Assembly: GCA_900471605.1 (NCBI GenBank)
Contig: UCEY01000057.1
Location: 1 to 51,471, forward strand
DNA length: 51,471 bases
Source: Hyphomicrobiales bacterium
GTDB lineage: Bacteria > Pseudomonadota > Alphaproteobacteria > Rhizobiales > Rhizobiaceae
Reading direction: 5' to 3'
Within the stretch, counting starts at the first letter, position 1. Each line of letters opens with the position of its first letter. Position numbers and translations under genes: made by a program. Shown piece by piece: positions 33,893 to 44,200 of this stretch. The notes beneath the pieces are model-generated. The model had not been told where the DNA came from and ran no database searches. It saw only the letters and a list, made by a program, of their open reading frames with translations.

Positions 33893-36354
33893 CAGGCTCT
33901 CCAGATTTCCGACGCATACTGACGAATAGTCCTGTCCGAGGAGAACCATCCCATCCGGGCGGTATTGCGAATTGTCTTCGAATACCAAGATTTAGGGTCT
34001 GACCAGATTTGGTCAACGTTGCGCTGGGCTTCCGCATAGGCGTCGAAATCGGCAGCAACCATGAACCAGTCGTGATTGTAGATGCCGTCGATCAGGCCGG
34101 TGAAGCGCGAGCGGTCGTCCGGCGAAAACACGCCCGATGCGATCGCGTTCAGCGCCTGGGCGAGTTCGCGCGACTTCTCGATGATGGCGCGCGGCTGGTG
34201 GCCTTCCTCGCGGACCTTGGCGACCTCGTCGGCGGTCATGCCGAAGATGACGATATTGTCCTCGCCGACATGGTCGCGCATCTCGACATTGGCGCCGTCG
34301 AGCGTGCCGATCGTCAGCGCGCCGTTCAGCGCGAACTTCATGTTGCCGGTGCCGGATGCTTCCATGCCGGCGGTCGAGATCTGTTCCGAAAGATCTGCGG
34401 CCGGGACCATGATCTCGGCGAGCGAGACGTTGTAGTTCGGCACGAAGACGATCTTGAGCAGGCCGCGGACGGCCGGGTCGTTGTTGATGGTGCGGGCCAC
34501 GTCATTGGCAAGCTTGATGATCAGCTTGGCGTTGTGATAGCTCGGCGCTGCCTTGCCGGCGAACAGTTTTACGCGCGGGACCCAGTCCAGTTCGGGATGC
34601 GAGCGGATCTGGTCGTAGAGGGCGACGGCCTCGACGATGTTCAGAAGCTGGCGCTTGTATTCGTGGATGCGCTTGATCTGGATGTCGAACATCGCCGACG
34701 GGTCGATGCGAATGCCCATGCGGCTGCCGACGAGGTTGGCGAGCTGCACCTTGTTGGCCCGCTTCACGGCGGCGAACTTCTCCTGGAAGCTCCGGTCGTC
34801 GGCATGCGCGTCGAGTGCCCTCAGCGCTTCGGTATTGTCCAGGAACTCGTCGCCGATCGCTTCCTGGATCAGCGAGGTGAGGCCCTGGTTGCACTGCATC
34901 AGCCAGCGGCGGGGGGTGATGCCGTTGGTCTTGTTGTTGATGCGGGCCGGATACATCGTGTGCAGGTCGGCAAACACCGTGACCTTCATCAGGTCCGTAT
35001 GCAGGGCCGAGACGCCATTGACCGAATGCGAGCCGACGAAGGCGAGATTGCCCATGCGAACGCGACGGTCCCCGCTTTCGTCGATCAGAGAGATCGAGCG
35101 GATCTGGGTGTCGGAGAAGCTCTTCTGCTTGCGCGCCTCGATCAGGATGATGGCGTTGATCGCATAGACGATCTGCATGTGGCGTGGCAGGAGGCGCTCG
35201 AACAACGGCACCGGCCAGGTTTCCAGCGCTTCCGGCAGAAGCGTGTGGTTGGTGTAGGAGAAGGTCTGGCGGGTGACAGACCAGGCCTGCTCGAAATCCA
35301 TGCCGTGGATATCGGTGAGCAGGCGCATCAGCTCGGCGATCGACACGGCCGGATGGGTGTCGTTGAGCTGGATCGCCACCTTCTCATGCAGGTTGGTGAA
35401 ATCCGGATATTGCTGGAGGTGGCGGCGCAGGATGTCCTGCAGCGAGGCCGAGGAGAAGAAGAATTCCTGGCGCAGGCGCAGTTCCTGGCCGGCCGGGTTG
35501 GCGTCGGCCGGATAAAGGACGCGGGTCAGGCTTTCGGCCTTGTTGCTTTCGCGAAGGGCGCCGATATGGTCGCCGGCGTTGAAGGCATCAAGCAGGATCG
35601 GGTCGATCGGCTGGGCCGACCAGAGGCGCAGCGTGTTGACGCGCTTGCCGCGCCAGCCGACGGCCGGGGTATCATAGGCCATGGCGATGACCCGTTCGGC
35701 CGGCTTCCAGACGTAACGGGGCGTCTCGTCGTAACCGCCGACGGTTTCGACCGTGCCGCCGTAACCGATCTCGTAGGAGCTCTCGCGGCGTTCGAATTCC
35801 CAGGGGTTGCCGTGGGCGAGCCAGCTTTCCGGAAGCTCGACCTGCCAGCCGTCGGCCATCTGCTGGCGGAACAGGCCGTGGACGTAGCGGATGCCATAAC
35901 CATAGGCGGGGATATCGACGGTCGCCATCGATTCCATGAAACAGGCGGCGAGGCGGCCGAGGCCGCCGTTGCCGAGCGCCGCATCGGGTTCCAGAACGGC
36001 GATCACGTCGATATCGACGCCGAGCGAGGAGAGCGCGTCGCGGATTTCTCCCATCAGGCCCATGTTGCTGACGGCATCGCGCATCAGCCGGCCGATCAGG
36101 AATTCGAGCGACAGGTAATAGACGCGCTTGTCGCCGGTCCGGTAGACCTTGCGGGTGCTCTCCATCCACTTGTCGATGATGCGGTCGCGCACGACGAGGA
36201 TCGTGGCGGTCAGCCAGTCGTGCGGCTTGGCCACCTTGGCGTCCTTGCCGATACGATAGGTCAGGCGCTCGATGATCTCTTCCGCCATGATTTCGGGGCG
36301 GGAGCTGCGGGGGGCCGGCTGAGGAATTTCGACCGGAGAAGAGGTATTATTCAT
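33892..36354 (-). CDS. glgP: Glycogen phosphorylase
   Basis: 820 residues, GT35 family. YYLSLEFLIGRLMRDAVSNM G, LGNGGLGRLAACFMESMATV and IQLNDTHPAVSIAELMRLL are conserved. Lys673 in EASGTGNMKFALNGALTIGT binds pyridoxal phosphate. It releases glucose-1-phosphate from glycogen for Pgm. First gene of the operon, so its 5-prime flank (36355-36497) should carry the promoter. A TATACAT-like -10 lies near 36415 on the minus strand, but the -35 is unclear. Confidence 0.96.
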
Positions 36355-36497
36355 ATGTCGCCAACTTTCTGGGGAGCGGGAGGAAGGGCGTCCGATTCAG
36401 TCCATCTGGCATGATGTATAGAGACAGTTTATGCACCGTTATGACACTGTTGCAATGCTCGATTTATCTTTGGGCATTTCGATCGGAAAGGACCAAT

Positions 36498-36522
36498 AAA
36501 AAACGCCCCGCCGGTAAGGGCG
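36498..36522 (-). terminator. Rho-independent terminator of the TadG-like gene
   Basis: On the minus strand CGCCC (36522-36518) pairs with GGGCG (within 36509-36504) around a short loop and is followed by TTTTTT. It is 32 bp beyond the stop and separates this gene from the glg operon promoter. Confidence 0.75.
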
Positions 36523-36554
36523 AGGCATCTTTGCGACCTGTCTTGGAGTTGGGT

Positions 36555-37856
36555 TCAGTTGGTCAGGCGGGTACCGGTCTGGGCGGCCTTGCGGGCGATC
36601 TCGCCGAAGCTTTCGACAAGGGTGGTCATGTCGGTCGGCTCGTAATAATATCCGGGGCCGCTGGAGCAGTAGTTCAGCAGCTTCTTGCCTTTGTCCGGCG
36701 CCATGAAGGCGATCGTGTAGATCTTGATGCCGTTAGCCATCTCCTCTTCCGTGAGCTGCTGCCCGTTCTTCAGCTTGAGTTTTGCAGCATCCGTCAGGCC
36801 GTCGCTTTTCGCGTTCAGGCAGATATCGCGGACTTTGGCATCGATCGTCGAGTTCCAGGTTCCGCTGTTGCCGGTCATCTCGCCGTCGGTCATGAAGACG
36901 ATGAAGCGGTCGAAATTGGTGTTGTCCTTGCCATCGTGGGCGGTCTTTTCTGTGGCGTTGGCTTTCTTCAATGCATTGAGTGCATTGGTCAGCGCGCCGC
37001 TGGCGTCGGTGCCGCCCGACGGTGGTTCCGGCAGCTTGTTGACATAGCTATCCACCAGGGAAGTGCCCCACTGGATGCTCTGCTGGGCCTTCGTCTGGTC
37101 GTCGTAAGAATCGGCGCCGACACGGATCAGGACATGGTTCGGATCGGCTTTTTCGAGTTCGGCGAACATGACGCCGGCGGCAGCCTTGAGAGACTTGATT
37201 TTCGTCAGATAGTTGTCGACCGTGCTGTAGCAGGTCTTGTTGTAATTCTTGCCGCACAGATAGGGTACCTGTTTGGTCGGTTGGCTGGGATCGACCGTCG
37301 TCGTGTCGTCCGCCATCGATCCGGATTCGTCGAGCGCCAGGTACATGGAAAGGGCATTACCTTCGCGGCCGCTCGCGGAGACGCTTTCGACGCTGATGCG
37401 CATGGTGCTGAAGCCGAGGAGGGAGCTGAGGCCGCTGAGCGGCATATCGTAGCTCGACGTCATGCGGACTTCGTAGCTTGCGGCCGTGTTGGAACTCACC
37501 GATGCGGTTGCCAGCGCCTGCGTATTCGCTCTGAGCTTGGCCTCTTCCGCAGCCTGCTGCTCGGCGGAAAGACCGGAATTCTTGAGCGCCTCCATCTTCT
37601 GGGCAATGAACATATCGGTGCCCAGTTTCTGAGCTTCCGCCGTGCTCATGGTGCCCTTGTCGGCCATTGCGGCTGCGGCGGCGAGCGTGGCGCCGTCAGC
37701 CAGCGCCTGGAGCTGGTTCTTCTCTTCGATCGCGTGGGTCATATCGACCGCGACGCCGCCGACCGCGAGCAGGACGGGAAGCGCGATCGCCGTCATGATA
37801 CCGAAATTGCCGGCGCGGTCCTTTGCAAGCCGCGCAAAGAGTGTGTGCCTCATCAT
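36555..37856 (-). CDS. TadG-like pilus/secretion protein with von Willebrand factor A domain
   Basis: 433 residues. The N-terminal segment AGNFGIMTAIALPVLLAVGG VAVDMTHA is the TadE/TadG-type membrane anchor. The vWA domain starts near residue 170 with the metal-binding DESGSM (Asp176-x-Ser-x-Ser) and continues with FDRFIVFMTDGEMTG. Two Cys pairs in the middle (PYLCGKNYNKTCYS, YCSSG) suggest disulfides outside the cytoplasm. TadG proteins are pseudopilin or adhesin partners of Flp pili. No other tad/cpa gene is nearby, so this is an orphan copy. A perfect palindrome sits in its leader at 37870-37886. Confidence 0.85.
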   Translation of the reverse strand: MMRHTLFARLAKDRAGNFGIMTAIALPVLLAVGGVAVDMTHAIEEKNQLQALADGATLAAAAAMADKGTMSTAEAQKLGTDMFIAQKMEALKNSGLSAEQQAAEEAKLRANTQALATASVSSNTAASYEVRMTSSYDMPLSGLSSLLGFSTMRISVESVSASGREGNALSMYLALDESGSMADDTTTVDPSQPTKQVPYLCGKNYNKTCYSTVDNYLTKIKSLKAAAGVMFAELEKADPNHVLIRVGADSYDDQTKAQQSIQWGTSLVDSYVNKLPEPPSGGTDASGALTNALNALKKANATEKTAHDGKDNTNFDRFIVFMTDGEMTGNSGTWNSTIDAKVRDICLNAKSDGLTDAAKLKLKNGQQLTEEEMANGIKIYTIAFMAPDKGKKLLNYCSSGPGYYYEPTDMTTLVESFGEIARKAAQTGTRLTN

Positions 37857-37869
37857 AGCCCCCAGATAC

Positions 37870-37886
37870 GTTCAAATCATTTGAAC
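37870..37886. promoter_or_regulatory. 17-bp palindrome in the TadG-like leader
   Basis: GTTCAAAT (37870-37877), C, ATTTGAAC (37879-37886) is a perfect inverted repeat centred on one base, 13 bp before the start codon. A smaller TTTAC/GTAAA repeat lies at 37945-37959. It probably binds a dimeric repressor or controls initiation. Confidence 0.5.
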
Positions 37887-37986
37887 TCTAAGGGCATGAT
37901 CTATTCCTGGCGGGTATAGGAAGGCCTAAGCCATTCGCTGCAATTTTACCGATCGTAAAGAATTAGCGTCAAAACGAGGCGGGACG

Positions 37987-38868
37987 TCACGATTTCAGCG
38001 GAATGACGTCGACGGCCTGGACGGCCTTCTGGTTTCCGTAACCTTTGAGCACGCCGATGACCGGGGCGACATCCGAATAGTCGCGGCCGTAACCGACGAC
38101 GATGTGGTCGCTGCCGGCGGGGATGTCGTTGGTCGGGTCGAGCTCGACATAACCCATGGCCTCGCCGCACCAGACCCGCACCCAGGCATGCATGGCGTCA
38201 GCCCCTTCGAGCCGTTCCTTGCCCGGCGGCGGAATGGTGCGCAGGAAACCGGAGACGTAACCCGCCGGGATGCCGAGGCTGCGGAGCGCCACGATCATGA
38301 TATGGGTGAAATCCTGGCAGACGCCGCGCTTCAGCCGGAAGGCCTCCTTCGGCGTGGTGTCGACATTGGTCGCCTTGGCGTCGTAGGTGAAGTCCTTGTG
38401 GATGCGGGCGCAGACGGCGAGGGCGATCTCAAGCACCGTCTGGCCGGGCCTGGCGATCTCGCGGGCATAGGCGGCGATCAGCGGCTCTTCCATAAGGCGC
38501 GGGCTCGCGCCCGTCAGGTGATGCGGTGAGGCGGCATCGACCGACCAGAAATCCGCCAGTTCTTGGCCAAGCGTATCGAGTTGCGGCGACAGGTCTGCCG
38601 TCATCGAGCTGGCCTCCACCAAAACGCGGGCCTGCATGCGGATGTCGAGCTTTTCGTGCGGCGCCCGCAGCAGCACGGAGGTCGCCTGCTGGCCGAAGAA
38701 ATCGATGAATGTGGTGCGCTCGTCCGCGTTGGGGCCGACGGTGATCGAGCCGGCGATCAGGCGCTGCCGGTCGGGCAGCGACAGCGGCAGCAGGCGGATG
38801 ACGTGGCGGGCGCCGGAGGCCGGCACGTCGTAGGTATAGCCCATGTGCAGCGAGAGGTCGTAGAGCAT
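37987..38868 (-). CDS. Transglutaminase-like cysteine peptidase
   Basis: 293 residues. The N-terminal beta domain (LSLHMGYTYDVPASGARHVI RLLP) is that of bacterial transglutaminases. The catalytic triad is visible: Cys in LKRGVCQDFTHIMIVALR, His in DAMHAWVRVW and Asp in VELDPTNDIPAG. Such proteins usually hydrolyse or transfer peptide/isopeptide bonds. It overlaps the preceding ATP-grasp/alpha-E gene by one base and is the last gene of a three-gene operon, so it may process the operon's product. Confidence 0.88.
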   Translation of the reverse strand: MLYDLSLHMGYTYDVPASGARHVIRLLPLSLPDRQRLIAGSITVGPNADERTTFIDFFGQQATSVLLRAPHEKLDIRMQARVLVEASSMTADLSPQLDTLGQELADFWSVDAASPHHLTGASPRLMEEPLIAAYAREIARPGQTVLEIALAVCARIHKDFTYDAKATNVDTTPKEAFRLKRGVCQDFTHIMIVALRSLGIPAGYVSGFLRTIPPPGKERLEGADAMHAWVRVWCGEAMGYVELDPTNDIPAGSDHIVVGYGRDYSDVAPVIGVLKGYGNQKAVQAVDVIPLKS

Positions 38869-41279
38869 CAGCTGAAATAGGTCTGGCCGAGGATATCGGA
38901 CAGCTTCTCCATCTCCTGTTCGAGCTTGCGGTAGGTTTCCTCGCTCATCGCTTCCGGGGTCATGACGGCAAGGCCGGAATGCAGCCGCATCGCCTCGCGG
39001 TAGAAGGGCGACATCTGGCCGTTGACGAAGGCGTTGGGCAGCTGCTCCACTTCGGTGCGGATCTCGTTCAGCTGGAAGAGGATCGAGCGCGGGTTGAGCG
39101 GATCGAGCGCCAGCAGGTCGGCCACCGTCAGCCTTGCGGTGGCGACGTTGTAGCGGCGGCGGTGGGTCATGACGCTGTCGCCGATTTCGAGCAGCATGTC
39201 GAGCGAACCGTCGGGTGCGTCCGGGCCGGACATGTGGCCGAGCAGGCGGGTCATGTGCATGCCGCGCTCGAGATGGCGGCCGATCGACAGGAAACGCCAG
39301 CCGGTGAAGCGATACATGTTTTCATGCACCAGACCGGCAAAGCCGGCGAGCTTGCGAAGCAGGATGGTCATGGCGTGCGAGGCGTCGTCGCCCGCATGCA
39401 CGGTGTCGTGGAAGCGGCGGGCGGTCTTGGCAAGGTCGGTCAGCGCCAGCCAGCCATCTGGCGAGAAGCGGTCGCGGATATTGCTCGCCGAATAGATGGC
39501 GCTGTCGATATTGCGCAGAAGCGGTGCCGGCACCGCCTTCACCATCTCGATGTCGATGCCCTTCAGGTAACGGGTGACGTCGGCCAGCAGCGGCGCGTTG
39601 GGATCGGCGGATTCTGCATAACGCTGGTGCCAGGCGCGCAGGATGCGCAGCGCGCCTTCGGCCCGCTCGATATAACGGCCGAGCCAGTAGAGATTGTCGG
39701 CGGCGCGGCTCGGCAGGCTGCCGGGCATGTTGCGGGTAAAGCTTTCCTCCGGCGGCAGGAGCGTCGGCCTTGCGACCGGCTTGTCGGAGACGATCCAGAC
39801 GTCGGCGGCGGCCCCGCCGGACTGCATGGCGATCGCCGCGACGTCGTCGCCGGCGCCGATGCGGGCAAAGCCGCCGGGCATGATCTGCCAGCCGTGTTCG
39901 GTGCGGGCGGCGAACACGCGCAGCGACATCGGCCGCGGGGTGAGCTTGCCGTTGACATAGGCGGGCGTGGTCGACAGCGTCACTACTTCCTGGCCGACCA
40001 GCTTGGCCCCTTCCGTCGCCAGCCAGTCGCCGATGGTGTCCTTGGCGGTCGTGCGCAGCGACGAGCCGAGCACCGACTGGCCGTTGTCGTCGAAAAAGGG
40101 TAGCCGCGAATAAGCGGGGCCGATGACCATGCGCTCGATGTTCTTCGCGACGTGCTCGCGTTCTGATCGCTGCCCGCACCACCAGGTGGCGATCGAGGGC
40201 ATGATCAGGTCCTCGCCGATCAGCCGCCGACAGACGGTCGGCGCGAAGGCGAGCAGGGCGCGGGTTTCGAGAATGCCGGAGCCGAGCGCGTTGACGAAGG
40301 TGAGCGCACCGGCCCGCAGCGCCTGCACCATGCCGGGCGTGCCGATATGGGAATGCTGGTTGAGTTCGAGCGGATCCGCATAGGCCGCATCGAGGCGGCG
40401 CCAGAGCACGCCGACCGGTTTGAGACCCGCGACGGTGCGGACCATGACGCGGTCGTTCACAACGGTCAGGTCCTCGCCTTCGAGCAGCATGAAGCCGAGA
40501 TAACGGGCGATATAGGCGTGTTCGAAATAGGTCTCGTTGGCGGGGCCGGGAGACAGAACGGCGATACGGTCGTCCGGATATTGCTTGTGAGACTGCAGCG
40601 CATCGCGGAAGGCGCCGAAGAAGGAGGCCAGCCGGTGCACATGGCTTTCCGCATAGATATCGGAGAAGGAGCGGGTGGTGGCGACGCGGTTTTCGAGCGC
40701 GAAACCGGCGCCGGACGGGGCCTGGGTGCGGTCGGCCAGAACCCACCAGTTGCCGTCCGGGCCGCGGCCGATCTCGAAGGAGCAGAAATGCAGGTAATGG
40801 CCGCCGACCGGCTTGACGCCGACCAGCGGGCGCAGGAACTCCGAGTTTCCGGCGATCAGCGCCGGCGGCAAAAAGCCCTCCTGGACCAGCTTGTTGTCGC
40901 CGTAGATATCGGCGATCAGCGCTTCCAGGAGATCGGCGCGCTGGATGAGGCCCTTGCAGACCGTTTCCCATTCGCGGCCGTCGATCAGCACGGGGACATG
41001 GCTGATCGGCCAGTTGCGCTCGCCGCTCCCCTGAGCGCCGTAGGTCCGGTAGAAGACGCCGGCATCGCGCAGGTAACGGTCGGCACGTGCGAAACGCTCG
41101 CGCAGCTCGCTCTCGGTCATGCGGCCGAGATGGGAGATCAGGTTGCGCCAGACCGGGCGGATCTGGCCGTTCGCGTCGAGCATCTCGTCGGCAACGCCCG
41201 GCAGCGCGGCATAACCAAGCAGGGGATCGCGAGCGATCCCCTCTTTTGCCTTGCGTTCGGTTGCCGGTGCCTTGGACAT
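38868..41279 (-). CDS. Circularly permuted ATP-grasp (type 2) / alpha-E domain fusion protein
   Basis: 803 residues from the start at 41279. Residues about 70-490 are the circularly permuted ATP-grasp domain (GVFYRTYGAQGSGERNWPIS, GGHYLHFCSFEIGRGPDGNW, YPDDRIAVLSPGPANETYFE, PSIATWWCGQRSEREHV). From about 500 the helical alpha-E domain follows (ADNLYWLGRYIERAEGALRI). The two are often separate genes (COG2308 and COG2307) and are fused here. ATP-grasp enzymes form amide bonds from carboxyl phosphates, so a peptide or amide ligase is predicted. The product is unknown. It lies 8 bp after the DUF2126 gene and overlaps the transglutaminase by one base. Confidence 0.9.
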   Translation of the reverse strand: MSKAPATERKAKEGIARDPLLGYAALPGVADEMLDANGQIRPVWRNLISHLGRMTESELRERFARADRYLRDAGVFYRTYGAQGSGERNWPISHVPVLIDGREWETVCKGLIQRADLLEALIADIYGDNKLVQEGFLPPALIAGNSEFLRPLVGVKPVGGHYLHFCSFEIGRGPDGNWWVLADRTQAPSGAGFALENRVATTRSFSDIYAESHVHRLASFFGAFRDALQSHKQYPDDRIAVLSPGPANETYFEHAYIARYLGFMLLEGEDLTVVNDRVMVRTVAGLKPVGVLWRRLDAAYADPLELNQHSHIGTPGMVQALRAGALTFVNALGSGILETRALLAFAPTVCRRLIGEDLIMPSIATWWCGQRSEREHVAKNIERMVIGPAYSRLPFFDDNGQSVLGSSLRTTAKDTIGDWLATEGAKLVGQEVVTLSTTPAYVNGKLTPRPMSLRVFAARTEHGWQIMPGGFARIGAGDDVAAIAMQSGGAAADVWIVSDKPVARPTLLPPEESFTRNMPGSLPSRAADNLYWLGRYIERAEGALRILRAWHQRYAESADPNAPLLADVTRYLKGIDIEMVKAVPAPLLRNIDSAIYSASNIRDRFSPDGWLALTDLAKTARRFHDTVHAGDDASHAMTILLRKLAGFAGLVHENMYRFTGWRFLSIGRHLERGMHMTRLLGHMSGPDAPDGSLDMLLEIGDSVMTHRRRYNVATARLTVADLLALDPLNPRSILFQLNEIRTEVEQLPNAFVNGQMSPFYREAMRLHSGLAVMTPEAMSEETYRKLEQEMEKLSDILGQTYFS

Positions 41280-41287
41280 CGACTTGT

Positions 41288-44200
41288 TCAGACTCCTTGC
41301 GGCCGGCGCAGATCGAGCGTCAGCGGGAATTCGGGCGAGGGCGTTTCCGCCAGAAGCGCATAACTTCCGGCCGTATGACCCCATGGTTCGAACCGCGCGA
41401 GCCGGCGTGCTTCCGCCTCGTTGCCGTTGACCGGGAACGTCTCATAGTTACGCCCGCCCGGATGGGCAACATGGTAGATGCAGCCGCCGATCGAACGGCC
41501 GGACCATGTATCATATATGTCGAATGTGAGCGGCGTATTAACCGGCAGGACCGGGTGCAGGCCGGCCGCCGGCTGCCAGGCCTTGAAGCGGACGCCGGCG
41601 ACCGAAACGCCGGACGTGCCGGTGCCCTTGAGCGGAACCGCTCGGCCGTTGCAGGCGACGGTGTAGCGGGCCGGATTGGTGGTTTCCAGCCGCACCTGGA
41701 GACGCTCGACCGACGAATCGACATAACGCACGGTGCCGCCGATCGCCCCTTGTTCGCCCATCACATGCCAGGGTTCGAGCGCCTGGCGCAGTTCGAGCTT
41801 GGAGCCTTCGTATTCGACCTCGCCGAAGAAGGGGAAGCGGAATTCGAGCTGCGCCTCGAACCATTCGGGGCGAAGGTCGAAGCCGTTTTCGCGCAGGTCC
41901 TGGAGGACGTCCATGAAGTCGGCCCAGACGTACTGCGGCAGCATGAAGCGGTCGGCGAGTGCGGTTCCCCAGCGCACGAAGCGGCCCTGCAGCGGGTTCT
42001 TCCAAAAGCGGGCGATCAGGGCGCGGACGAGCAGCTGCTGGGCAAGCGACATGCGGGCGTTCGGCGGCATTTCGAAACCGCGGAACTCGACGAGGCCGAG
42101 GCGGCCGGTCGGACCGTCCGGCGAGAACAGCTTGTCGATGCAGATTTCCGAGCGGTGGGTATTGCCGGTGACGTCGGTCAGGAGGTTGCGGAACAGGCGG
42201 TCGACCAGCCAAGGAAGCGGCGGCACGCCCTGGCCGGGTGCCGGCACCTGGGCAAGGGCGATCTCCAGCTCGTACATCGAATCGTGGCGAGCCTCGTCGA
42301 TGCGCGGCGCCTGCGAGGTCGGGCCGATGAACAGGCCGGAGAACAGGTAGGAGAGCGAGGGGTGGCGCTGCCAGTGCAGGACCAGGCTCTTCAACAGGTC
42401 GGGGCGGCGCAGGAAGGGGCTGTCGTTGGGATTGGCGCCGCCGACCACGACATGGTTGCCGCCGCCGGTGCCTGTGTGGCGGCCGTCGATCATGAACTTG
42501 TCGGCGCCGAGACGGCTCTGGCGGGCTTCCTCGTAGATCGCGGTGGTGATGCCGACCGTTTCCTTCCAGCTCGCGGCCGGATGGATGTTGACCTCGATGA
42601 CACCCGGATCGGGCGCGACGCGGATGACGTTGATGCGCTCGTCATGCGGCGGCGCGTAACCCTCGATATGGACGGGCAGGCCGAGCGCGGTCGCCGCATT
42701 TTCCGCCGCGGCGATCAGTTCGAGATAGTCCTCGATCCGCTCGACGGGAGGCATGAAGACGCAGAGACGGCCATCGCGCGGCTCGACCGAAATCGCGGTG
42801 CGCACCGCCCCGCCGATCTCGCCGATCGTCTGTTCGACCCGGCCCGGATTGGCGGCATCCCCCGCCTTGAACGAGGATTCCGGCATGGCACGGCCGGCCG
42901 GGACGATCACGTCGGGCAATGGCTTGCGCGGTATGGAGGGATCGGCCTCGTGGATATAGGGGAACTGCGACGGGGAAATGTAGGGCAGGGTGCCGAGCGG
43001 CAGGCGGTAACCGACCGGGCTGTCGCCGGGCACCAGGAAGATGCGGCCGCGGCGGGTGCGCCATTTCTCGCTGATCCAGCGTTTGCCGCTGGCCTGCGCG
43101 TTCCATGCTTGAACAGGGAGTACATAACCGCTCGGGCTGGTAAGGCCGCGCTCGAAGACACGGGCGATACGGTTGCGTTCTTCGGGATCCTTGAGCTTGG
43201 AATTCGACGGATCGACATTATCGGGCAGACTGCCTTCCTTGATGATCCATTCGGCCGGATCCTCATAGGCCGGCACGACCATGTCGGGGGTAATACCGAG
43301 TTCGGCGGCGATGCCGGTGAGCAGCTTTTCCGAATCCTGCTCGCCGATGTCGTAGTCGCGGCCTTCCTCGGCGACGAGGTCCGGATTGCTCCAGATCGGC
43401 CTTCCGTCCTTGCGCCAGTAGAGCGAGAAGGTCCAGCGCGGAAGGCTTTCGCCCGGATACCACTTGCCCTGGCCGTAATGCAGGAAGCCGCCCGGCGCGA
43501 AACGCTCGCGCAGCCTGCGGATCAGGATGTCTGCCTTTTCACGTTTGGTGGGGCCGACGGCATCGGTGTTCCATTCGCCCGATTCGAAATCGTCGATCGA
43601 CACGAAGGTCGGTTCGCCGCCCATGGTGAGGCGAACGTCCTGGGCATGGAGAACCCGGTCGACCTGTTCGCCGAGGTCGTTCAGCGCATTCCAGGATTCG
43701 TCGGAGAAGGGTTTTGTGATGCGCGGATGTTCGGCGACGCGGTTGACCTTCATGTCGAAGGCGAAGGAGGTTTCGGCCTCGCCGAAATACCCGCCCGAGA
43801 TCGGTGCGGCGTTGCGGTAATGCGGCGTTGCTGCAAGCGGGATATGGCTTTCGCCGGTCAAGAGCCCGGAGGTCGGGTCGAGGCCGACCCAGCCGGCGCC
43901 GGGGAGATAAACTTCGCACCAGGCATGCAGGTCGGTGAAATCGACCTCGGTGCCCGACGGGCCGTCGAGCGCCTTGAGGTCCGGCGTCAGCTGAATCAGG
44001 TAACCGGAGACGAAGCGGGCGGCGAGGCCGAGATGGCGCAGGATCTGGACGAGCAGCCAGCTTGTGTCACGGCAGGAGCCCATGGCGGAAGTGAGCGTCT
44101 GTTCCGGCGTCTGCACGCCGGGCTCCATGCGGATGACATAACCGATCGCCTTCTGCAGGCGGGCGTTGATACCGACGACCATGTCGACCGTCGGCTGGCC

